Of a stretch of DNA of 17,867 bases, positions 1 through 6,750 are shown one piece after another. The position numbers and the translations under genes are program-made. Source of the DNA: Candidatus Cloacimonadota bacterium. Its GTDB lineage: Bacteria; Cloacimonadota; Cloacimonadia; Cloacimonadales; Cloacimonadaceae. Each line of letters begins with the position of its first letter. The first letter of the stretch is position 1. The DNA lies in assembly GCA_028681035.1 (NCBI GenBank), contig JAQUJJ010000070.1, positions 1 to 17,867 of the forward strand. The letters run 5' to 3'. The notes under the pieces were generated by a model. It had not been told where the DNA came from. It saw only the letters and a program-made list of their open reading frames with translations, and did no database searches.

Positions 1-140
1 AAAAGGGTGATTTAAGAAAGATGATTTGTTCCTATCATTTGCATCAGGTACCAGTTAGATTACTTTTTATCAGGGTCATAACCATTTTCGTAGGGTCAAT
101 TTTAGGACAATGAACCTTTCTTATCTCCGCCTCGCAGCCC

Positions 141-1076
141 TTAATCGAGAGGCCGCACTTCTATTTCTTCTTTGATCCTCTCAAAGTCTGCCAAATCAAT
201 AGATATACTCAAGAGCAGCCGTTCAGGCAGGATTCCTCTGAAAACGAGTACACTGCCCAGCCGGACCTCGCATCTTCTGCCGATGTGAAATACAGAGAAG
301 CGAATCTCGCAGCCCTTGCCTTTTATCCAGGAAATCTCGCTGCTGTCGTCTAACAGTTTTGCTGAGATCGTCATTGAATTGCATATTTCCGGGTAAGAGC
401 TAATAGATTTCTCATGCGAGGGAATGGATGCATCTCTCAAGAGACTGTATCGGACACTTGTTTGCCGTGGCTGTATATTATCCTCCAGGAGATGCGGAAT
501 TTTGAGGAAACCGTCCTCGCTCAGATTCATGGCACGCAATTCGCAACTAAGATCAAATTCCTGATTCACAAAGCGATAGCGCAGCTCATCTGGCAGATCC
601 TTGTGCAGTAATTTTCCCTGTTTGCGATAGTTTTCGTCTTCGATATAGTCCTCGGCTTTCATCAGATCAAAGATTCCCACGCCGTCCACCGGGATACTTT
701 TCAGCACTTGTCTTTTCTTCAGGATGAAGCTGTTTTCCTGCAGAGCCACAAAGCGGCCACCAAAGGCCTTCAGGATCAGATCGCCCTCGGCTGCGAACTC
801 CGTGAAGTAGCTTACTTTCAGGGCCAGAAAGCGTGAATCAGAGAGCTCTTTTACCACCAGGAAGCTGATCAGCCTATCCCAAAAGCTCAGGATGCGGATG
901 CTGCCCTGTGGCTTCGGCTCTGTCTCCAGATCTGGACAAGCAAAATCCTCATCCCGGGATGCAGATTCCTGTCCGGATGCCTCTTGGACAAATGACGGTA
1001 CTCTCTGGGCCCGGGTGGAATCCAGGTAAAGCTCATAGAGCCGGTGGTACAGCGAAATATCGTTTTTCATCATCAT
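141..1076 (-). CDS. Hypothetical protein, second gene of a sigma-like pair
   Basis: A 311-residue protein of no family I recognise. It starts with three consecutive ATG codons (MMMKN), the first of which overlaps the stop codon of the upstream gene as ATGA, so the two are almost certainly translationally coupled. No signal peptide or clear transmembrane segment is seen. Residues about 30-60 are acidic and look like a flexible linker. The rest alternates charged and hydrophobic residues like a soluble mixed alpha/beta protein; the C-terminal part (about 240-300) looks beta-rich with several Cys and Arg residues. By position it could be a partner or regulator of the sigma-like protein encoded just before it, but this is inference from the operon only. 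No terminator was recognised in the 140 bases after the stop. The reading frame is confident; the function is unknown. Confidence 0.75.
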   Translation of the reverse strand: MMMKNDISLYHRLYELYLDSTRAQRVPSFVQEASGQESASRDEDFACPDLETEPKPQGSIRILSFWDRLISFLVVKELSDSRFLALKVSYFTEFAAEGDLILKAFGGRFVALQENSFILKKRQVLKSIPVDGVGIFDLMKAEDYIEDENYRKQGKLLHKDLPDELRYRFVNQEFDLSCELRAMNLSEDGFLKIPHLLEDNIQPRQTSVRYSLLRDASIPSHEKSISSYPEICNSMTISAKLLDDSSEISWIKGKGCEIRFSVFHIGRRCEVRLGSVLVFRGILPERLLLSISIDLADFERIKEEIEVRPLD

Positions 1077-1876
1077 TGCTTGCCTTCTGTATATCTATAT
1101 GTCCTGGAGGCGGGGACTTCCTGACACATTTTTTCCATGCAGGTCTTGCAGAAGACGCGCATCACGTCAGCATCGATCTTGCGATCTTCTTGCATGGTCT
1201 GGATCCTGCGACGCAGACGGGAATGCAGTTGATCGATATTGGCCTGGCTTTCATCGGCAAGTCTTTGGGTGGGAATCTCATAGAGGGTCTCGTAATAATG
1301 GCAGAATACGTTCAGATGGCTGGGTTTCCAGCTCTCAATTACCCAGTTGTAAAGCTGGGTAGCCTCTTTTCTGATGGCGATCTTATTCAGCAGCTCCGGC
1401 AGGCTTTGATAGCCACCCTGGACCCTGGAAAGGGATGGAAAACGCCTGCGGTCCTGATTCTGGGGCAAGAGATCAGCCAGCTCTTCCTTGTTGCAGCGCA
1501 GGAGGTTGTATTCCAGAACGCGATAGAAATAGCGATTCCACTGCTCCTGGACCTGTGCCCTGAGTTGTGCAGCGATCTTTTCCGCGCGTATGTGGATTCT
1601 CTGAAAAAGGCAGGTCGCCCTGGAGTTCAAGCTTTTCCAATAATCCTGATTACGCTCCTCACAGACTCTGCGAATCAGATCTCCCTGGGCTTTTCGCACC
1701 CGGCTGACGTAGCAGACCAGATAGTTCAGATCTTCCTCATTCATCGCTCTGCCCTCGGGACTCATAAAGCTCCAGATACGCTTTAATATCACGTCAAAAT
1801 CCAGACCTTTTTCGCCAAAGCCAGTCAGCCAATTGCGGTATTGGGATTCAAATGATCTGCCCCTGTGCTGCATCAT
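1073..1876 (-). CDS. Hypothetical protein with a sigma-70 region 4-like HTH
   Basis: A 267-residue protein rich in Arg, Gln and Glu, probably mostly helical. Residues about 188-228 (VFCHYYETLYEIP, then QRLADESQANIDQLHSRL and RRRIQTM) follow the hydrophobic pattern of sigma-70 region 4: a helix with YYE-x-L, then an HTH ending in S-R-L-x-R-x-x. An N-terminal helical part (about 25-130) could stand for region 2, but no conserved region 2 motif is evident, so calling it an ECF-like sigma factor is inference. A Cys cluster (C243, C246, C251) follows the HTH. AAGGAG lies 2 bases before the first ATG and 5 before the second, so the second Met is the likelier start. It overlaps the next gene by 4 bp (ATGA). 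A promoter-like element with a dyad lies just upstream. It could instead be another helical DNA-binding protein. Confidence 0.6.
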   Translation of the reverse strand: MMQHRGRSFESQYRNWLTGFGEKGLDFDVILKRIWSFMSPEGRAMNEEDLNYLVCYVSRVRKAQGDLIRRVCEERNQDYWKSLNSRATCLFQRIHIRAEKIAAQLRAQVQEQWNRYFYRVLEYNLLRCNKEELADLLPQNQDRRRFPSLSRVQGGYQSLPELLNKIAIRKEATQLYNWVIESWKPSHLNVFCHYYETLYEIPTQRLADESQANIDQLHSRLRRRIQTMQEDRKIDADVMRVFCKTCMEKMCQEVPASRTYRYTEGKQ

Positions 1877-1891
1877 TACTCCTTGAATCTT

Positions 1892-1910
1892 TTATCTTTT
1901 GGCAAGATAA
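1892..1910. promoter_or_regulatory. Dyad over the -10 box (possible operator)
   Basis: TTATCTT (1892-1898) and AAGATAA (1904-1910) form a perfect 7-bp inverted repeat with a 5-base centre. The right arm contains the predicted -10 box of the minus-strand promoter and the left arm covers its start site. A repressor bound here would block the promoter. In RNA it would be only a weak AT-rich hairpin, so a DNA operator is more plausible than a terminator. Confidence 0.35.
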
Positions 1911-1932
1911 GTTTGAGCGCCTTAATGGTCAA
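1904..1932 (-). promoter_or_regulatory. Sigma-70-like promoter of the 1073-1876 / 141-1076 pair
   Basis: Read on the minus strand, TTGACC (1932-1927, 5 of 6 matches to the -35 consensus) is followed after exactly 17 bases by TATCTT (1909-1904, 4 of 6 to the -10 consensus). Transcription would start near 1897, about 20 bases before the first ATG. The call rests on consensus matching only. Confidence 0.45.
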
Positions 1933-2095
1933 GAGAAATTGGAGAGTTCAGAGTTTTTGGCGGTGGATGCTTGATTTTACAGCCAATATTTCGAGAAGCT
2001 CATTATTTTTGTCAGGATCACTTTCCTGCCCTGCATGTAACAATACAGAAGGCGCGGTTATAAAGCCGTGTCCCAAAAATTCCTGGGAGGAAATC

Positions 2096-3064
2096 ATGAT
2101 AAAAGTTCTACTCGACAAACTTGTAAGTTACGAGACCGGTGAGCCACAAAGCTATGGCGCGCTGAGAATCTATCCGATGCTGGGCAAGGCCGATTGTCCG
2201 CACGACTACATCTCCCTGCGCAAGGCCCTGGAAGCGGGAGAAATCCACATCTCGGAGCTTAGCCAGAGTGGCAGCGTTCCGGAATTGAAGGTGATCAATC
2301 AAGGAAAACATACCGTGCTCATCTTGGCCGGAGAGGAACTGCGCGGTGCCAAGCAAAACCGCATCCTCAATACTACCGTTTTGATCGCCCCTCTTAGCGA
2401 GACCATCCTTCCGGTAACTTGTACCGAAGCAGGACGTTGGTCTTACCAAAGCAAAGAATTCAGTGAATCCGGAAACATGATGCAGCCCAGCCTGAAGAGT
2501 AAGTTAGTGCATAGCGTATCAGTATCTTACCGGATGGACCGCAGTGCCAGATCCGATCAACATGAAGTCTGGGCAGATATCGCCAAGCTGCAGATGGAAC
2601 ATGCCAGCCATTCGATCACCGGTGCCATGGCGGACGTGTATGAAACAAGCAAGGACAAACTGGAGGATTTTCAGAAGTCCTTCCCGCTCACACCAGGACA
2701 ATGCGGGATCTATGCCCTGATCGGCAAACGCTTTGCCGGCCTGGATCTGGTCTCCAGCCCGGAAGTCTGGCAGGATCTGTATGACAAAATCCTGAGATCC
2801 TACGCTATGGACGCTCTGCGCAGCCAGGAACAATGTCCACCGCAGGATGATTCCAGACCCAGCCTGGAAGATCTGCTGAGGGATGCCAGACTGAGCGAAT
2901 TCGACGGAATCGGTCTGGGCAAAGAACTGCGCATTGAAAAACCGAATCTCACAGGCTCGGCCTTGATCTGGAATGATCACCCTGCTCACCTGAGTGTTTT
3001 TCCACATCAGGGAAGTGAAAGCAGAATGAATAATGAGAGATTTCATCGTGGAATGAGGGGCTAA
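2096..3064 (+). CDS. ARPP-1 (DUF6569) family protein
   Basis: A 322-residue ARPP-1 family protein. The family is known from its association with ADP-ribosylglycohydrolase and rhodanese-phosphatase superfamily proteins; its biochemical activity is not established to my knowledge. The family signature is clear: YPMLGKADCPHDYISLRKAL (about 26-45), SGSVPEL (58-64), GEELRGAKQNRILNTTVL (79-96), the C-T-E-A-G-R-W-S stretch (109-116), and SDQHEVWADI (153-162) followed by an S-x-T-x-A element. The length is normal for the family. The frame is open upstream to 1865, but the start is set at 2096 because GGGAGG (2085-2090) lies 5 bases before this ATG and the family begins here; the upstream part has no family similarity. 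TATAAA at 2059-2064 is a possible -10 box. The gene stands alone on the plus strand and ends before a strong hairpin. Confidence 0.88.
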   Translation: MIKVLLDKLVSYETGEPQSYGALRIYPMLGKADCPHDYISLRKALEAGEIHISELSQSGSVPELKVINQGKHTVLILAGEELRGAKQNRILNTTVLIAPLSETILPVTCTEAGRWSYQSKEFSESGNMMQPSLKSKLVHSVSVSYRMDRSARSDQHEVWADIAKLQMEHASHSITGAMADVYETSKDKLEDFQKSFPLTPGQCGIYALIGKRFAGLDLVSSPEVWQDLYDKILRSYAMDALRSQEQCPPQDDSRPSLEDLLRDARLSEFDGIGLGKELRIEKPNLTGSALIWNDHPAHLSVFPHQGSESRMNNERFHRGMRG

Positions 3065-3098
3065 TAATAAACCCGGACTTACGTAGGGCGGGCTCTGA

Positions 3099-3124
3099 AA
3101 AGCGGGGAGTTGACTCCCCGCTTT
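3099..3124. terminator. Bidirectional hairpin terminator between convergent genes
   Basis: AAAGCGGGGAG (3099-3109) and CTCCCCGCTTT (3114-3124) are perfect 11-bp inverted arms around a TTGA loop. The GC-rich stem is flanked by A and T runs, giving a short U-tract in both directions. It lies 35 bp after the ARPP-1 stop and 27 bp after the end of the minus-strand defence genes, so it can end both transcripts. Confidence 0.85.
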
Positions 3125-3150
3125 GAACTTGAGAATTGGACAAGATTCTT

Positions 3151-3903
3151 CTATTTAGCCATCCAATCTTCAGGCAATAAGAGAGGGTTACACAGCCACT
3201 GATTATCCTTTCTGATGATACCCAAAGCCCCCGATGTATCTGAAACTATGAACGGAAAGCAATCCAAATTGAATATGGCAGGTTTCTTTTCAACCTCTTT
3301 CGTAAGAAACTCAAACCGCTTGACTATCGCTTCACGATATGAATATGGAAGTGATCTGTCCTCAATGAGTAGTAAATCCACACTTTCAGCATAGTGTTTG
3401 TTTCGCTTTGTTTCTATAGCTGATAAGATGATAGATACCCATTGTTTTTCAGCATACCACCCATACATTCCGGTATCCTGTAAACCCTCTCCTTTAACTA
3501 CCAGATTTTTCCGCATTTCCCCTTTTAGTGGCTTTTCGGAAGTAAACATGTCATTAGATACTTCTGCCATATCAATATCGTCATTAGCTAGGGATAACTG
3601 ATGCTTGAGAGCTTCGTTTTTCATCGTAGTAGCACGGGTAATCTCGATTAGCATTACCTCCCCTCTGCTCAAGACTATCTCAAAATCTGGCTCTTCTCTT
3701 TTTAGCACTCGATAAGGATACACCAGAAGCTGACTGATACATTGCATGAATAGATTCTTCTTAAGGGTGTTCAACAGGCACTGCCATTCACTAATGTAGC
3801 AGTTTGACCTGATGCTTTGGCAACCAAACACCCTTTCGTGATGATACTTCACATCTTGCGGGTTGTTTATTAACACTTCTGTAAATGTATACTGCTTTTT
3901 CAT
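3151..3903 (-). CDS. Hypothetical protein, possible PD-(D/E)xK-like nuclease
   Basis: A 250-residue protein I cannot assign to a named family. Residues 72-89 (PDFEIVLSRGEVMLIEIT) resemble the core of PD-(D/E)xK enzymes: an acidic residue after a Pro, a turn, then a hydrophobic strand carrying Glu. The usual Lys of ExK is replaced by Thr (E87-I-T89). Further on, a hydrophobic strand and helix with Lys residues (about 155-170) lead into VDLLLIED (175-182), also typical of this fold's later strands. No signal peptide or membrane segment is seen. Its ATG overlaps the stop of the DUF262 gene as ATGA, so the two should be made together. It is the last gene before the bidirectional terminator. A nuclease or nucleic-acid-binding accessory role is inference; the reading frame is well supported by the coupling. 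Confidence 0.7.
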   Translation of the reverse strand: MKKQYTFTEVLINNPQDVKYHHERVFGCQSIRSNCYISEWQCLLNTLKKNLFMQCISQLLVYPYRVLKREEPDFEIVLSRGEVMLIEITRATTMKNEALKHQLSLANDDIDMAEVSNDMFTSEKPLKGEMRKNLVVKGEGLQDTGMYGWYAEKQWVSIILSAIETKRNKHYAESVDLLLIEDRSLPYSYREAIVKRFEFLTKEVEKKPAIFNLDCFPFIVSDTSGALGIIRKDNQWLCNPLLLPEDWMAK

Positions 3904-5708
3904 GCTTCGTCAGGCTTAAGAATGCTGCTGTTTTGTTCGTCCAATTTTGCGTAAACTCTTTCAGTGGATAGATGTTCCCCATCATACACAATCCTTGCTG
4001 CTTGTTCCAAAAGCATCGATCTTGCTTCCACAAATCGAGAATAATCTTGCTGTATTTTAGCCTTGGTTTCAGTACTGTCGAAATCAGAGTAGTCAACATT
4101 TAGCTCTTGAATCGGGATTAAATGACTTCGCAGTCTTCTGTTTCGCTCTTTTTCACCTAAGTCGCAGTTTTCTGCTCTTTCCAGGAGATACTGCATAGGG
4201 TTCTTATCTGAAATGGTTCGATTTGTTTTCCAAGAGATCAGCGCACAATTGGCAGAACTGAATATCTTGTTGTTTGGTATATCAGTTTTGCCCAGTAATG
4301 CTGCTGGGAACAAGTGATGATACTCTCTGCTAAGGACGCTTTGCTTTGTGGCAGGGGTATTGTCAGCAATATCATAAGCTCCACATTTTATTTGCAGAGC
4401 CAGAAGACCTCTACCCAAAATAGTCCTATTCTTAGCCCAAGCAGCATCGCTGATTACCTCTTTCACCGGAGCAGGATATTCCTGTTCGTTAAAGATTGGG
4501 ATATCTTTGTACTCACCTTTGCCGAGAAGGTAGTCCTTTATCTTACGAAAGTCCGATAAAGAATTTGTGGTAGTTGCCTTCTCATACCTGTCTGTGAGAA
4601 ATGCTCTCCACAAATACTTTTTGAGAAGATGCCTGGCATTACCCAGTTGATCTACATTCGTGGGCAAGTATTTAGTAAGCGCTGCAAGTACTGGCAGGAC
4701 TGTATATGAAGGTAGTCTCTTTTCATCGTATATATGCTCTTCTTCCAAGAGGTCAACCATCTTGGTGAAGCAGCTTTCCAAATCATCCCACTCATCAACT
4801 AACTGCCGATAATTGATGTTTACATAGCCTGCTTGGCTTGGTATGATATCTTGCAATAAAGCGATCGTATCCAGCACCAGGTCTGGCAGATCAGCGTAAT
4901 CTTTTACTTTGGGAACTTTCGTGGCTAATGAATCTACTAATTCATGCAGTGATGTTTCGGCAGTGTCCTCCACCAAAGCTACAACTATATCATAAGCAGT
5001 CAGTTTAACAGAACTGGTATTAAGCTTGATAAACACATCCAGGGCAACATGCTTCTTTGTAGTGGAAGGAAGCTCCAAAAAAGGAAGATTGAAATGCTTG
5101 ATTCTCTCACGTAGTGCATCAATCAGATCATCAAGAAACTCTCGCATCTCAATATCATCTGGTGCTGCTGCCTTGAGCCATAATTTCTTTTCTTTAGATA
5201 TATCATCAGGACGAAGTAAATGAACAGGGATCAATCCCCTTTCCCAGCATTCTTTGGCTGAATTGATCCACATTGGATACTTATTGCCTTTTTTCTCGTA
5301 AACAGCCTGAGCTACCACTTCAATTTCATTTGATTCAAGATAATCAGATGGATTGACATTGAAATCAATGGTCGATTTGTCTATCGAAACGAAAAATGTC
5401 CGCTTATCATACAGATTGTAAAGGCTTTTCCACATTGCTGTTAAGCGTTGTTGCCCATCCAATAGTTGCTCAGTGATGTTTCTTCCGCCTTTTGGGGTCC
5501 CGTCTAAGTATTTGCTTCCAAACTGCTCAGGTCCATCAACTCTTAAAATGAGAGCTGCTCCTGTAGGTAAGCCTCTTAACATGGATCGCAGTAAGTTTGA
5601 TACTTCATTGTGAGTCCATGCTTCAAATCTCTGGAATCTAGGCAGAGTTAGCTGCCCTAATTCTATCAGGTTAAACCATTTGTATAACGGTCTGTTGTAT
5701 GCTTGCAT
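3900..5708 (-). CDS. DUF262-DUF1524 (GmrSD-type) nuclease
   Basis: A 602-residue protein with the two-domain layout of the GmrSD family. The N-terminal DUF262 domain (ParB/sulfiredoxin-like fold) shows LPRFQRFEAW (22-31), LRGLPTGAALI (44-54) and the hallmark DGQQR (84-88), which in this family binds and hydrolyses nucleotide; FIKLNTSSVKLTAYDI (226-241) is a second conserved DUF262 block. The C-terminal DUF1524 domain has an HNH-like site: His464-His465 in EYHHLFP, Asn487 and Asn496. Relatives (GmrSD, BrxU, SspE) restrict phage DNA, several of them in a modification-dependent way. Both catalytic motifs look intact. The target DNA or modification cannot be read from sequence. It lies 68 bp after the HNH nuclease gene, with only a weak ribosome binding site (GAGGTT), and is coupled by ATGA to the next gene. 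Confidence 0.88.
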   Translation of the reverse strand: MQAYNRPLYKWFNLIELGQLTLPRFQRFEAWTHNEVSNLLRSMLRGLPTGAALILRVDGPEQFGSKYLDGTPKGGRNITEQLLDGQQRLTAMWKSLYNLYDKRTFFVSIDKSTIDFNVNPSDYLESNEIEVVAQAVYEKKGNKYPMWINSAKECWERGLIPVHLLRPDDISKEKKLWLKAAAPDDIEMREFLDDLIDALRERIKHFNLPFLELPSTTKKHVALDVFIKLNTSSVKLTAYDIVVALVEDTAETSLHELVDSLATKVPKVKDYADLPDLVLDTIALLQDIIPSQAGYVNINYRQLVDEWDDLESCFTKMVDLLEEEHIYDEKRLPSYTVLPVLAALTKYLPTNVDQLGNARHLLKKYLWRAFLTDRYEKATTTNSLSDFRKIKDYLLGKGEYKDIPIFNEQEYPAPVKEVISDAAWAKNRTILGRGLLALQIKCGAYDIADNTPATKQSVLSREYHHLFPAALLGKTDIPNNKIFSSANCALISWKTNRTISDKNPMQYLLERAENCDLGEKERNRRLRSHLIPIQELNVDYSDFDSTETKAKIQQDYSRFVEARSMLLEQAARIVYDGEHLSTERVYAKLDEQNSSILKPDEA

Positions 5709-5776
5709 ATATTAACCTCAATTTAGTAGTTAGAGTTGAATACATCCAGTTTGTTACTGCTCATTGCGTGAAATTG

Positions 5777-6721
5777 TCAGCTATTTAACTGGCGCAATAA
5801 ATCGTTTGTTAGCTTTGAATATGGTTTTTCGTGGTATTCCTCAAGTTGAGGTGAGACATTAAAAAGCATTCTAAAGATGTCCTTATCCGATAAATGCCCA
5901 AGTTCTGGAACAAGGTGGTTTAAACTCTTATTATAGATTTTATTATATATCTCTTTATTTCTATAAATGTCTACAACTATGTCTTTGTGGTGATTATATC
6001 TTTCGGTTATGCGCAATTTATTGACTTGCTTTTTTTTCCTTAGATCATCCGATTCAAAGATAACTTTTGAATCGCTGGTATCATTTGATAATAATGGAAT
6101 AAACGATCGTCCAGGAATAAATACAAATCTATCATTATCATCAAAGTGGTCGTCATGGGGATTAATAACGATTTGCTGTTCCTGCTTAACATGATTACAG
6201 CTATGACAAACTGGAATAAGATTATAAAACGATAAGGCAAAAAATGGATATATGCTTTTTGGTAAAAAGTGATCGAGTTCGGCGCGCATCTTTCCTGAGC
6301 CTTTGTCGTATATGGAATAAGTACAATTCTCATTACAATAAGGACACGTCTTAAGTCCAATCCCGTCAACCAATTGGTAAGATCCCCAGAGCTTTTTCTT
6401 ATTATAGGGTAACCCAGTATAACTAAAGAAATGATAGTCAAAGATTTCTAGGATATTATCTTTCAAATTCCTGTAATCCTTATTTACTGCTTTTATATCC
6501 TCATCAAACTCTTTAAGCCATTGAATACGTCTACCTAAAATCATATCAATGTTAGCAATAGCTAATGTTATAAGAGCATCCAAAGACTTCCTTTTAGATT
6601 GTGACAATTCTGTTAGGATTTTCCCATCTTTGTATTGTTGATACCTGAATGCTACAAACTGCTTGCAATAGTGAACATGCTTTCTCTTCGTATCTTCCAA
6701 ATCTGTCCAAATCTTCAGCAT
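5777..6721 (-). CDS. ptuB: HNH endonuclease, PtuB-like (Septu)
   Basis: A 314-residue HNH nuclease with the features of Septu PtuB. The zinc-ribbon-type HNH domain has CPYC (126-129), ELDHFLPK (148-155, catalytic H151), N167 in SFYNLIP, and C172-x-x-C175 followed by N176. The two Cys pairs should bind a structural zinc ion and His151 should activate water for DNA cleavage. The N-terminal 100 residues are helical and Lys-rich, and the C-terminal part is also helical; these are expected to contact the ATPase. It follows the ATPase gene after 29 bp with a good AGAGAGG site. Coding an HNH protein directly behind this ATPase type is what defines Septu; the same pair also occurs in some retron systems, but no reverse transcriptase gene is nearby. 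The HNH call is firm, the Septu label moderately so. Confidence 0.8.
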   Translation of the reverse strand: MLKIWTDLEDTKRKHVHYCKQFVAFRYQQYKDGKILTELSQSKRKSLDALITLAIANIDMILGRRIQWLKEFDEDIKAVNKDYRNLKDNILEIFDYHFFSYTGLPYNKKKLWGSYQLVDGIGLKTCPYCNENCTYSIYDKGSGKMRAELDHFLPKSIYPFFALSFYNLIPVCHSCNHVKQEQQIVINPHDDHFDDNDRFVFIPGRSFIPLLSNDTSDSKVIFESDDLRKKKQVNKLRITERYNHHKDIVVDIYRNKEIYNKIYNKSLNHLVPELGHLSDKDIFRMLFNVSPQLEEYHEKPYSKLTNDLLRQLNS

Positions 6722-6750
6722 AACTACCTCTCTTTACCGGGATTTACTAA

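Noticed and set aside
71..106. Two GGGTCA motifs resembling the diverged units of the 12-bp repeat
   Set aside because: The motifs are not in a repeated 12-bp register and no frame gives a DPVN-type peptide; a chance match is the simplest explanation.
908..1786. A 292-codon open frame on the plus strand
   Set aside because: It lies opposite the two coupled minus-strand genes, has no plausible ribosome binding site, and its protein looks like an antisense read-through. The minus frames have AAGGAG and an ATGA overlap.
1865..2095. Upstream extension of the ARPP-1 frame to 1865
   Set aside because: The extra residues have no family similarity, the frame would overlap the divergent gene and its promoter, and a strong SD site serves the ATG at 2096.
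2519..3046. A 175-codon minus-strand frame inside the ARPP-1 gene
   Set aside because: It is fully inside a clear family gene on the other strand and has no recognisable domain.
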